Shown here in pieces: positions 6,692 through 12,441 of a stretch of DNA of 12,441 nucleotides (positions within the stretch are counted from its first letter, which is position 1; each line of letters starts with the position of its first letter). The notes under the pieces were generated by a model. That model made no database searches, was not told the DNA's origin, and saw only the letters and a program-made list of their open reading frames with translations. Origin of the DNA: CANKHA01 sp040877285 (GTDB lineage Bacteria > Pseudomonadota > Alphaproteobacteria > Rhizobiales > Xanthobacteraceae); the NCBI GenBank assembly GCA_040877285.1, contig JBBDNZ010000186.1:1-12441 (forward strand), given 5' to 3'. The translations under genes were made by a program, and so were the position numbers.

Positions 6692-8254
6692 TTAATCCTT
6701 AATGATTTTCATGGAAACGTCATTTTCACCGGCACCTGTTGCATTCGCGCGCCAGTCCCGGCCCACCGCGGCGCTGCCGGGAAAGATCAGCGACTTGATC
6801 ACCACCGCAACCGAACCCGCGTTTTCCATCATCGCGCCGATGTCGATGTAATCGAATTCCTTCAACTCCAGCCCATCGATGGAAACGATCGGATTGGGCA
6901 AACGCATTTCTTCGCGCAGATGAATACCGAGTAGCCCGCCGACATCGCCGTCGCCGGCGAGCACCAGCGGATGGCCTTTCGCCAGCACCGGGGCGAGGCC
7001 TTCGACCGCGCCGCGGCAGAAGGCGTCGAGCCGCTGGAAAGTCGCCGAGCCGCGCCAGGGCACGAACATCGCCACCGGACTCTTTCCCTCCGCCAGATCG
7101 AGCTGGCGCAGCGCGGTACCGATCGCTGCGGCGACCGCCTTTGGGTCGATGGTCTCGTCGAACGGCAATTGCGGGGCGATCACCGGCACGTTGCGCAGCG
7201 GCAACACCTCAAGCGGCGAGACGAAGATCGTGCTGCCGCTCACTTGCGTGGTGTATTGCGAGGCGCCGATGACGGTGGCGCGAATGCCCTGATCGGGAAT
7301 TTCGATGCGCGGACCCCAGGCATTCACACGCTTGCGGATTTCGGCGGCGAGCAATGCGCCGAGATCGCCGAAGGAATTGCTTTCGCGTCCATAGATGAAC
7401 TCGGACACGCCGCCGGAGAACGTCACTTCGTCGATCTTGCCGCGATAGGGCAGAGAATCGAGCCGCAGCAATTGCGCGCCGCCCTCTGCCGGCGAGCCGC
7501 CGCGCATGGCCTCGAACAAGCAATCCGCCATGCGGGCGGCCAGCTTTTCGGCCGTTTGCGGTGGCAAGCTGCCGCCGAGCTTCAGTTCAAGGCCGAGCGT
7601 GGAGGCAAAGCGGCGCCCGGCTTCCTCGATACGGACGATCCTGCCCGCATCATCGAGACAGATGAGCCGCGCGCCAACGTCAAGCGCGGTGAGCGCGATG
7701 ACTTTGCCTTCGGCGCAGACCGCGATCTTTGAGGTGCCGCCGCCGACATCGACATTCATCACAGTGGAATTGTCGCGGATCGAACGGGCGGCAGCTCCCG
7801 AACCGTAAGCCGCCATCACCGTTTCCAGATTGTCGCCGGCGCTGACCGCCACCAGCTTGCCGGCCTGGCCGGCAAAAAGCTCGCCGATCTTGCGCGCGTT
7901 GCGCCGCCGCACGGCGACGCCGGTGAGGATCAGCGCGCCGGTGTCGATTTCGTCGGGATCGACGTTGGCATCTTTATATTGCTGTTGGATGAAGGCGCCC
8001 AGCGCCTCGGCGTCGATGTCCTCATCGGCGGCATAGGGCGTCAGCAGGATGTCCGACTGGTAGAAAGTCTCGCGCTGGGTGACGATATAGCGGCTGTCGA
8101 GCCGTTCCAGCACGATACGCGAGAAGACAAGATGCGAGGTGGACGAGCCGATATCGACGCCGACGCTGAGGATGCAGATTTCATCCTCGCCTTCGAGCGA
8201 GCGCCCCAGGCTGGAAAAGTAAATCTTGCCGTTCTCGGTTTCTTTTACGGGCAT
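6692..8254 (-). CDS. eutA: EutA-family reactivating ATPase, without ethanolamine ammonia-lyase genes nearby
   Basis: This 520-residue protein matches EutA, the chaperone-like ATPase of the actin/Hsp70 (ASKHA) fold that reactivates coenzyme-B12-dependent ethanolamine ammonia-lyase by exchanging damaged cobalamin. Visible are the first phosphate loop SVGVDIGSSTSHLVFSR (30-46), the second phosphate loop VMNVDVGGGTSKIAV (165-179), EVTFSGGVSEFIYGRE (276-291), the family block VIGASQYTTQVSGSTIF (328-344) and the end FDYIDIGAMMEN..VAVVIKSLIF (467-491). It is somewhat longer than the roughly 467-residue enterobacterial protein. A TTG codon precedes the ATG at 8254; I use the ATG. No clear Shine-Dalgarno is seen, and the cupin stop is only 14 bp upstream, which suggests coupling. 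No eutB, eutC, microcompartment or cobalamin genes are in the window. The family call is firm. The client enzyme is unknown. Confidence 0.9.
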   Translation of the reverse strand: MPVKETENGKIYFSSLGRSLEGEDEICILSVGVDIGSSTSHLVFSRIVLERLDSRYIVTQRETFYQSDILLTPYAADEDIDAEALGAFIQQQYKDANVDPDEIDTGALILTGVAVRRRNARKIGELFAGQAGKLVAVSAGDNLETVMAAYGSGAAARSIRDNSTVMNVDVGGGTSKIAVCAEGKVIALTALDVGARLICLDDAGRIVRIEEAGRRFASTLGLELKLGGSLPPQTAEKLAARMADCLFEAMRGGSPAEGGAQLLRLDSLPYRGKIDEVTFSGGVSEFIYGRESNSFGDLGALLAAEIRKRVNAWGPRIEIPDQGIRATVIGASQYTTQVSGSTIFVSPLEVLPLRNVPVIAPQLPFDETIDPKAVAAAIGTALRQLDLAEGKSPVAMFVPWRGSATFQRLDAFCRGAVEGLAPVLAKGHPLVLAGDGDVGGLLGIHLREEMRLPNPIVSIDGLELKEFDYIDIGAMMENAGSVAVVIKSLIFPGSAAVGRDWRANATGAGENDVSMKIIKD

Positions 8255-8268
8255 CAAGGTGGTACGGG

Positions 8269-9486
8269 CTATTCCCTCGGCAATTCGCCCTTGTAATTCT
8301 TGTCATAGTATTCCGGCCGCATGCGGCTCTCGATGCCTTCCTTGCGCAGCTTTTCCTCGTATTCCTTGCGGATGTACGGGTCTTCCATCCAATAAGGGAT
8401 GGCGGTGCCGCCTTCGGGAATGTCGCGCCCGGTATAGTCGGTATGCTTTTCGCCGGGCGGACCGGGCTCGCGGCCGGGATTGAACGGGCCGAACCAGGCG
8501 GTGAGCCGCAGCGGGTCTTTCGACGCGCCGAAATGCTGGTGATACCAGCGCGCGCCGCCGGGCGCCGCCGACACCATGCCGCCGAACTCATAATCGACAC
8601 GCTTGATGTTTTCGGCCTTGCCGTCCTTCCACGGCGTGACGCCGTCGCGCTCGGGCCAAGTATAAGTATAGCCCTTGCCCTTGAGGCAGATCAGCACCGC
8701 GGCGGAGGTATGCGCGTGCGCCTTGGAGTAGCGTCCGTTTTCGTGCTGGCCGATCCAGTAATAAAACTGGTTGCCGGTCATGAAGGGCTCGACGCGGCGC
8801 CAGCCCGGCGAGCGGCGGTTGTCCAGCGGCAGGTCGCATTTGATCACGTCGGGAATGAAATTGGTGCGCCGCATGGCGAGCCCGCGCACCGGGTCGGGCT
8901 CGACGTCGTCTTTATACTTGTAGAAGTCGTCGGCGCCGCTGAAGCGGTCGGTGAACTTGAACGGATTGTTGAAGACCGCTTCGACGTTGTTGATCATGTT
9001 CAAAACATTCGGCGCGGTGGTGCCGCCGAGCAAAAGCGCCGGGCTCGAGCTTGCGTTGACGATGCGGTGATTGGCGTTCATCGGGATCGAGAACATCGAA
9101 CCCTGCTGCCACTCGAAGACATGACGCTTGCTGTCGCCCTCCAGCCAGACTTCCGTTGAGCCGCGGCCTTCGAGCACGAGATAGATTTCCTCATACATGT
9201 GCTTTTCGGGATTGAGCGCGCCGGCGCCCGGCACCTCGACCACATAGCAGCCCCATTTGGTTTCGGTGCCGTGCAGCTGAATGTAGCTGCCTTTGCCGCC
9301 CATGCGCTTCCACGGCAGCAAGGGAAGATTCGCCACCTTGCCGATGCCGATGCCGCGAAAGCAGGGGATGCCCTCCGCCTCCATGAACAGGTCGTAAGGC
9401 GTCTTCGGCCGGCCAAACTCTCCGAAGCCGGCTTTCTTTCCGCCGCTCGGCTCATGCCAATGGGTTCTTCCGGTTACTTCGTGCAT
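8269..9486 (-). CDS. Bicupin protein of unknown function, operon partner of eutA
   Basis: This 405-residue soluble protein has two cupin barrels and is probably a metal-binding enzyme or binding protein. The first barrel (about 78-165) has H96 and E100 in EKHMYEEIYLVLEGRGS plus H140 in NANHRIVNA. The second (about 240-335) has H257 and H259 in KAHAHTSAAVLICLKGKG plus H316/H318 in RWYHQHFG, but lacks the motif glutamate. The overall plan resembles gentisate-dioxygenase-like bicupins, but the sequence is not one I can name by substrate. The C-terminal tail is charged (YIRKEYEEKLRKEGIESRMRPEYY). I prefer the ATG at 9486 (MHEVTGRTHW), with GAGGA about 12 nt upstream. The in-frame ATG at 9525 has GGGAG at 7 nt and would add 13 residues, and the frame is open still further. 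The gene leads directly into eutA, implying that the two act together. Confidence 0.85.
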   Translation of the reverse strand: MHEVTGRTHWHEPSGGKKAGFGEFGRPKTPYDLFMEAEGIPCFRGIGIGKVANLPLLPWKRMGGKGSYIQLHGTETKWGCYVVEVPGAGALNPEKHMYEEIYLVLEGRGSTEVWLEGDSKRHVFEWQQGSMFSIPMNANHRIVNASSSPALLLGGTTAPNVLNMINNVEAVFNNPFKFTDRFSGADDFYKYKDDVEPDPVRGLAMRRTNFIPDVIKCDLPLDNRRSPGWRRVEPFMTGNQFYYWIGQHENGRYSKAHAHTSAAVLICLKGKGYTYTWPERDGVTPWKDGKAENIKRVDYEFGGMVSAAPGGARWYHQHFGASKDPLRLTAWFGPFNPGREPGPPGEKHTDYTGRDIPEGGTAIPYWMEDPYIRKEYEEKLRKEGIESRMRPEYYDKNYKGELPRE

Positions 9487-9734
9487 GGAGAACTCGCTTC
9501 CTCTCTGCTGGCCTGGCGGCGCCATCGGGCGGCTCCCAGGGTTGGCAATTTTACCCCCCTCCTTGCTCGAAAGTCCCGGCCAGTCAAGCGCTTCGGCGCA
9601 TAGCACTTTGGCTTGCCATGTTGCGGCGAGGAATGACGTAGGGCTGCAAATCGAGGGACCTCAACCCGCTCCTGCAACGGAAAGGGAGGTGTGCCCTATT
9701 CGCCCCGCCTCGTCTGCGTTATCACGCGCACCGT
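9487..9734. other. Divergent intergenic region between bicupin-eutA and the MFS gene
   Basis: This 248-bp gap must hold the promoters of both directions. I see no good -35/-10 pair for either. A 10-bp dyad TGGCTTGCCA (9609-9618) and an isolated minus-strand TTGACT (9587-9582) are the only regulatory-looking elements. A purine-rich GGGAGGTGTG (9684-9693) lies too far (about 45 bp) from the MFS ATG to serve it. Confidence 0.3.
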
Positions 9735-10949
9735 ATGGACCATCGGCCGATTCCCCCGCGCGAGCAGGACCAATCTTCGCCGCAGCGCGCCCTGACCGCC
9801 TATCGCGGCCCGCTCGCCATCACCTTTGCCACCAGCGTCGCCGTCAGCACCGGCTCGTCGCTGCTCTATCCGGTGCTGCCGGTCCTTGCAGCCGACCTGC
9901 AGGCGGACCCATCCGAGGTCGGCCTGGTGATGGCGGCCTTCACCGCGCCCGCCGTGGTGCTGGCTCCGATTTTCGGCGTCATCGGCGACCGGCAAAGCCG
10001 CAAATGGATGCTGATCCTCGGCCTCGCGCTGTTCGGGCTGGCGGGAAGCGCGGCGGCGCTGGCGCCCAGCTTTAGCTGGCTGCTCTTCCTGCGCGCATTG
10101 CAGGGCGTCGGCATGAGCGCGCTCACGCCGCTCACCATCATTCTCATCAGCGATCTCATGCCGGAGGAGCGCGAGATCCACGGCCAGGGCATGAAGGTCG
10201 TGATCGACCGCATCGCCATGATCCTGTTTCCGATCACCGGCGGCTTTCTGGCCGCCATATCCTGGCGGCTGGCCTTCGCGCCTTTCCTGTTCGCGTTGCC
10301 TTTGGCGCTGATCGCTTACTTCTGGATGCCGGAAACGAGCAGGCCGGGAACCGACACGCTGGGGCAATATTTTCGCCAAACCTTGCGGGGTCTGCGCGAG
10401 CCGCGGCTGCGGACGGCTTTCGCCACGGGATTCATCCGCTTCTTCCTCGACTATGGGCTGTTCACGTATCTCGCGCTGTTTCTCGCGCTGCGCTACGGCG
10501 CCAGCGCCGCGACCGCGGGCTGGCTGATCGCCATATCTTCCGCCGGCTCCATCATCACCGCCATGAGCATCGGACATATTCATACGCACATGCCGCCGGA
10601 ACGTTTTCTCGCCTTGGCCTTTACCGGCTGCGCGGCGTCGCTGGCAACTGTTGCGCTTCAGCCGCCGGTCTGGCTGATCGGCGTCGCGGTCTTCGTCTTT
10701 GGCCTGGGCAATGGCTTGCTCTCGCCGCTGCAAAAGAGCCTGCTGACGCGCAATACGCAGCCGAGCCTGCGCGGCGGGGTGATTTCCGTCGATCGCGTGA
10801 TCCAGCAGATCGCCAAGTCGCTGGCGCCGACGCTGATGGGTTTGCTGCTGTTGGTAGCCGAACTCGAAACAGCGTTCTGGAGCTTGTGCGCGGTGGGCGT
10901 GGTGGGCGCGCTATGGTTGATGCTGGCGGATATGAGGCGACGGGTTTAG
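9735..10949 (+). CDS. MFS transporter, DHA1-like drug/metabolite efflux type, with recombined 3' end
   Basis: This 404-residue inner-membrane protein has about 12 hydrophobic segments, starting with LAITFATSVAVSTGSSLLYPVLPVL (about 27-51). The major-facilitator motif A, GVIGDRQSRK (81-90), follows TM2, and RALQGVGMSALTPL is typical of TM4. Together with its length these place it among proton-driven exporters of the DHA1 type. The substrate is not readable. The ATG at 9735 is the only standard start in frame, and no Shine-Dalgarno precedes it. The last 99 bp before the penultimate codons (10832-10930) are duplicated perfectly at 11685-11783, and the final residues (ADMRRRV) differ from those of the downstream copy (ADAKRRI). 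The present C-terminus therefore seems to have been supplied by the inserted higBA cassette, leaving a full-length functional frame. Confidence 0.92.
   Translation: MDHRPIPPREQDQSSPQRALTAYRGPLAITFATSVAVSTGSSLLYPVLPVLAADLQADPSEVGLVMAAFTAPAVVLAPIFGVIGDRQSRKWMLILGLALFGLAGSAAALAPSFSWLLFLRALQGVGMSALTPLTIILISDLMPEEREIHGQGMKVVIDRIAMILFPITGGFLAAISWRLAFAPFLFALPLALIAYFWMPETSRPGTDTLGQYFRQTLRGLREPRLRTAFATGFIRFFLDYGLFTYLALFLALRYGASAATAGWLIAISSAGSIITAMSIGHIHTHMPPERFLALAFTGCAASLATVALQPPVWLIGVAVFVFGLGNGLLSPLQKSLLTRNTQPSLRGGVISVDRVIQQIAKSLAPTLMGLLLLVAELETAFWSLCAVGVVGALWLMLADMRRRV
10832..10930 (+). repeat. 99-bp perfect direct repeat, left copy (inside the MFS gene)
   Basis: This copy is identical base for base to 11685-11783. 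It begins GCTGATGGGTTTGC and ends GATGCTGGCGGA, and encodes LMGLLLLVAELETAFWSLC and the following residues of the last transmembrane segment. Base 10831 (C) differs from 11684 (T), and base 10931 (T) differs from 11784 (C). The offset between copies is 853 bp. Confidence 0.97.
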
Positions 10950-10953
10950 CTAT

Positions 10954-10963
10954 TTGCGCGCAA
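10954..10963. repeat. Short perfect palindrome TTGCGCGCAA just after the MFS stop
   Basis: This 10-bp perfect palindrome sits 5 bp after the MFS stop codon, at the start of the cassette-specific sequence. It is too short and lacks a U-run, so it is not a terminator. It may be chance in GC-rich DNA. Confidence 0.3.
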
Positions 10964-10964
10964 T

Positions 10965-10998
10965 TACGATTGACGTAAGTCGTAGATCTTGCTAATTT
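10965..10998 (+). promoter_or_regulatory. higBA promoter with overlapping dyad operator
   Basis: A -35 TTGACG (10970-10975) is followed by GCTAAT (10991-10996, 15-nt spacer) or TAATTT (10993-10998, 17-nt spacer) as -10. A 20-bp imperfect palindrome at 10965-10984, with outer arms TACGA and TCGTA and a central ACGT, is symmetric at 16 of 20 positions and covers the -35. This is the expected position for autorepression by the HigA antitoxin. The start site would fall within a few bases of the higB ATG, so the message may be leaderless. Confidence 0.5.
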
Positions 10999-11004
10999 TA
11001 ACCT

Positions 11005-11289
11005 ATGATACTGGGCTACAAAGACAGGCGCACTTTGGTTTTCGCCGAAGGTCGCCTGGTCCGCGAGTTTCAGTCCTTCGCGCGACAAGCTTATCGCCGG
11101 TTGGAAATCCTCGATGCGGCGGCAAGCTTGGAGGAATTGCGGGCGCTGAGAAGCAACCGGCTTGAAACCTTGAAAGCGGACCGCGTCGGCCAATTCAGTA
11201 TCCGCATTAACATGCAATGGCGCATCTGTTTTGAATGGCCGCGTGGCGCAGCCGGCCCTTCGAATGTCGAGATCGTCGATTACCATTGA
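11005..11289 (+). CDS. higB: HigB-family toxin (RelE superfamily mRNA endoribonuclease)
   Basis: This 94-residue basic protein of the HigB/RelE fold belongs to the ribosome-dependent mRNA interferases of type II toxin-antitoxin pairs. Family-typical blocks are YRRLEILDAAASLEELRAL (30-48), NRLETLKADRVGQFSIRIN (51-69) and QWRICFEW (71-78), ending NVEIVDYH at the C-terminus. The toxin gene comes before the antitoxin gene, the order that distinguishes higBA from most relBE-type pairs. The ATG at 11005 has no Shine-Dalgarno and lies just after the predicted promoter. The stop TGA (11287-11289) overlaps the higA ribosome site, so both are made from one message. The gene lies wholly inside the direct-repeat-bracketed cassette. 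The frame is intact, so toxin activity is plausible, but it is untested. Confidence 0.92.
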   Translation: MILGYKDRRTLVFAEGRLVREFQSFARQAYRRLEILDAAASLEELRALRSNRLETLKADRVGQFSIRINMQWRICFEWPRGAAGPSNVEIVDYH

Positions 11290-11293
11290 GGAG
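11288..11293 (+). promoter_or_regulatory. Strong higA ribosome binding site overlapping the higB stop
   Basis: GAGGAG starts at the second base of the higB TGA and stands 8 nt before the higA ATG. The antitoxin thus has a good Shine-Dalgarno and the toxin has none, which would favour antitoxin excess. Confidence 0.75.
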
Positions 11294-11301
11294 CGAAAAT
11301 C

Positions 11302-11622
11302 ATGGCCAGACCTGCGATCCATCCAGGAGAAATCCTCGCCGAGGAGTTGGAGGAGATTGCTGTCACGCCGACAGAGCTTGCTCGGCAGTTGCGCGTGCCG
11401 GCCAACCGCATCACGCAGATCATGCATGGTAAGCGCGCAATCACCGGCGACACCGCGCTGCGCCTCGGCCATTGGTTCGGCACCAGCGCGCAGTTTTGGC
11501 TTAACCTGCAAAGCGCCTATGATATTCGCGTCGCAGGGCAGGTCGCGGGCGGCGAGATCGCGCGGCTGCCGAAGCGGGCGGCGACGAAGGGGGATCATCA
11601 GAGGCGCGCAGCGGGGCGTTGA
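11302..11622 (+). CDS. higA: HigA-family antitoxin (XRE-type helix-turn-helix)
   Basis: This 106-residue antitoxin is expected to bind and neutralise HigB and to repress the higBA promoter. It opens with the family hallmark MARPAIHPGEILAEELEE. A helix-turn-helix covers about residues 22-60 (TPTELARQLRVPANRITQIMHGKRAITGDTALRL in two parts), then HWFGTSAQFWLNLQSAYDIRVA (57-78), also hallmark sequence. The last 15 or so residues (ATKGDHQRRAAGR) look less conserved and run toward a REP-like repeat, so the original C-terminus may have been altered. The start ATG is fixed by GAGGAG at 11288-11293. It is probably co-translated with higB, 12 bp away. The frame is complete, so the pair is likely functional. 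Confidence 0.93.
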   Translation: MARPAIHPGEILAEELEEIAVTPTELARQLRVPANRITQIMHGKRAITGDTALRLGHWFGTSAQFWLNLQSAYDIRVAGQVAGGEIARLPKRAATKGDHQRRAAGR

Positions 11623-11646
11623 GCAGGCGCATTGCGCGTGGCTGAT

Positions 11647-11673
11647 CCCGGATTTTGCTGCGCTCCATCCGGG
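11647..11673. repeat. REP-like extragenic palindrome
   Basis: CCCGGAT (11647-11653) and ATCCGGG (11667-11673) form a perfect 7-bp stem around a 13-base loop containing GCTGCGCTCC, and GGGCTACG follows on the right. Sequences of this type occur dispersed in many Hyphomicrobiales genomes (recalled, not searched). It lies between higA and the right direct repeat, inside the cassette. It may act as a weak terminator or mRNA end. Confidence 0.65.
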
Positions 11674-11684
11674 CTACGCTTGCT

Positions 11685-11783
11685 GCTGATGGGTTTGCTG
11701 CTGTTGGTAGCCGAACTCGAAACAGCGTTCTGGAGCTTGTGCGCGGTGGGCGTGGTGGGCGCGCTATGGTTGATGCTGGCGGA
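11685..11783 (+). repeat. 99-bp perfect direct repeat, right copy (MFS gene remnant)
   Basis: This copy is identical to 10832-10930. The sequence left of it (ending GGGCTACGCTTGCT) bears no relation to the MFS gene, so the MFS homology begins abruptly at 11685. To the right the coding similarity continues to the stop at 11802 with base differences. Confidence 0.97.
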
Positions 11784-11802
11784 CGCCAAGCGGCGCATTT
11801 AG
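11686..11802 (+). pseudogene. Orphaned 3' end of the MFS transporter gene
   Basis: This stretch encodes the last 38 residues of the transporter (LMGLLLLVAELETAF onward, ending LADAKRRI) and a TAG stop, with no start region of its own gene. The last six codons differ from the intact gene (DMRRRV there), although both end in a short basic tail and TAG. It is 13 bp from the convergent parE stop. This spacing suits the original chromosomal arrangement, so this copy is probably the native end displaced by the cassette. An internal ATG at 11689 opens a 37-codon frame with one transmembrane-like segment but no ribosome site. I regard it as non-functional. Confidence 0.8.
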
Positions 11803-11815
11803 TTGGCGCCACACC

Positions 11816-12441
11816 TCAAACGTCCAACAACTCCTCCTTCGCAAACTCCGCCTTTTCCTGGATGAAGGCGAAGCGGGATTCCGCCTTCGCGCCCATCAGG
11901 CGCTCGACGGCATCGGCGGTGTCTTCGCGGTCCTCGGCGAGCAGCACGACGCGCAGCAAGGTGCGCTTCTTGCGGTCCATGGTGGTTTCCTTGAGCTGCG
12001 CCGCCATCATTTCACCCAGGCCCTTGAAGCGGCCGATCTCCACCTTGGCGTTGGCGTTGAATTCCTTTTTCAGCAGCTCCGCCTTATGCGCGTCGTCGCG
12101 CGCATAAACCGTCTTGGCGCCGTGGGTGAGGCGGTAGAGCGGCGGCACCGCTAGATAGAGCTTGCCGCCTTCGATCAGTGCCGGCATCTCGCGATAGAAG
12201 AAGGTAATGAGGAGGGAGGCGATGTGCGCGCCGTCCACGTCGGCGTCGGTCATCACGATCACCTTGCCGTAGCGCAAATCCTCGTCGCGGTAATGCACGC
12301 CGGTGCCGCAGCCGAGCGCCTGCACCAGATCGGCGAGCTGCTGGTTCTGCGCCAGCTTGTCCTTGCCGGCGGAGGCGACGTTGAGGATTTTTCCGCGCAG
12401 CGGCAGCACCGCCTGGCTCGCGCGGTCGCGCGCCTGCTTGG
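11816..12441 (-). CDS. parE: DNA topoisomerase IV subunit B (C-terminal part; 5' end outside window)
   Basis: ParE is the ATPase subunit of topoisomerase IV, which with ParC separates linked daughter chromosomes. Only the last 208 residues are visible. The frame is open to the right edge (KQARDRASQAVLPLRGKILN), so an apparent GTG at 12409 is an internal valine. The TOPRIM part includes PLRGKILNVASAGKDK and the metal-binding DADVDGAHI with TDADVDG, followed by LLITFFYREMPALIEGGKLY and the conserved GRFKGLGEMM..QLKETTMD. The ending GAKAESRFAFIQEKAEFAKEELLDV is the ParE style. GyrB of this group would end differently, so I favour ParE. The gene converges on the MFS remnant with only 13 bp between stops and no terminator visible. 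Confidence 0.93.
   Translation of the reverse strand, partial: KQARDRASQAVLPLRGKILNVASAGKDKLAQNQQLADLVQALGCGTGVHYRDEDLRYGKVIVMTDADVDGAHIASLLITFFYREMPALIEGGKLYLAVPPLYRLTHGAKTVYARDDAHKAELLKKEFNANAKVEIGRFKGLGEMMAAQLKETTMDRKKRTLLRVVLLAEDREDTADAVERLMGAKAESRFAFIQEKAEFAKEELLDV

Larger units (their letters stand above)
10931..11684 (+). mobile_element. Putative higBA toxin-antitoxin cassette between 99-bp direct repeats
   Basis: This 754-bp stretch between the two repeat copies holds an alternative 3' end for the MFS gene (10931-10949), a palindromic promoter region, higB, higA and a REP-like palindrome. One repeat plus this stretch makes an 853-bp unit whose removal would leave one intact MFS gene ending 13 bp before parE. 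There is no recombinase or transposase in it, nor terminal inverted repeats. It could have entered by homologous recombination through the shared gene end, or by an integrase acting in trans. The element status is inferred from layout. Confidence 0.5.

Noticed and set aside
6692..8254. Ethanolamine degradation locus
   Set aside because: Only the EutA-family gene is present. There is no lyase, aldehyde dehydrogenase, microcompartment shell or transporter of the eut type in the window, so the pathway is not supported.
8443..9159. Plus-strand open frame opposite the bicupin gene
   Set aside because: It is a shadow of the bicupin, which has clear histidine motifs and an operon partner.
9696..10733. 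Long open frame on the minus strand opposite the MFS gene
   Set aside because: The product is dominated by Arg, Gln, Glu and Gly without domains. The plus strand has a clear 12-segment transporter.
10832..11783. CRISPR array, integron or transposon explanation for the direct repeats
   Set aside because: There are only two copies, both part of a coding sequence. There is no attC-like element, no transposase and no terminal inverted repeats.
10832..11783. Sequence assembly artefact as the cause of the duplication
   Set aside because: The copies have different flanks on both sides and different but homologous coding ends, which a simple assembly duplication would not create. Still, read-level confirmation is not possible here.
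12407..12409. GTG as a start codon for parE
   Set aside because: The frame continues without a stop to the window edge and reads the conserved RDRASQAVLPLRGK segment, so this is an internal valine.

Overview
The window looks like a chromosomal segment of an alphaproteobacterium, probably Hyphomicrobiales (Bradyrhizobium/Xanthobacteraceae-like). This is inferred from the high-GC codon use, the sufD-sufS-sufT-sufA order, and a REP-like CCCGGAT/ATCCGGG palindrome of a type I recall from that group. No database search was possible, so the taxonomic call is only moderately secure. Both ends are cut through genes: sufD on the left and parE on the right.

Positions 1-3978 (+ strand) hold the 3' part of a SUF iron-sulfur cluster assembly operon. 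It comprises sufD (5'-truncated by the window), the cysteine desulfurase gene sufS, a SufT/MIP18-family gene joined to sufS by an ATGA overlap, and an A-type carrier gene (sufA), followed closely by a TfoX N-terminal-domain protein gene. Between sufT and sufA lies a small, visibly lower-GC gene for an exported protein of unknown function. It has its own near-consensus promoter.

Positions 3988-9486 (- strand) hold a GGDEF diguanylate cyclase with a degenerate inhibitory site and a RhlE-type DEAD-box RNA helicase with its own promoter and a leader hairpin. They are followed by a two-gene unit, bicupin then eutA. EutA is the reactivating ATPase of coenzyme-B12-dependent ethanolamine ammonia-lyase, yet no lyase genes (eutBC) or other eut genes are present here. 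It is paired instead with a two-domain cupin of unknown substrate.

Positions 9735-11802 (+ strand) hold a DHA1-like MFS transporter gene whose 3' end is present twice. A perfect 99-bp direct repeat (10832-10930 and 11685-11783) brackets a compact higBA-type toxin-antitoxin module and a REP-like palindrome. The first copy closes the transporter frame with a slightly different C-terminus (DMRRRV against DAKRRI). The layout looks like a toxin-antitoxin cassette that entered the 3' end of the gene and supplied a replacement end. The original end is left as a 38-codon remnant (including the stop) 13 bp from the convergent parE gene (11816-12441, - strand, partial).

The two most interesting items are the higBA cassette that regenerates a gene end and the bicupin-EutA pair. 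The rest is ordinary housekeeping sequence.
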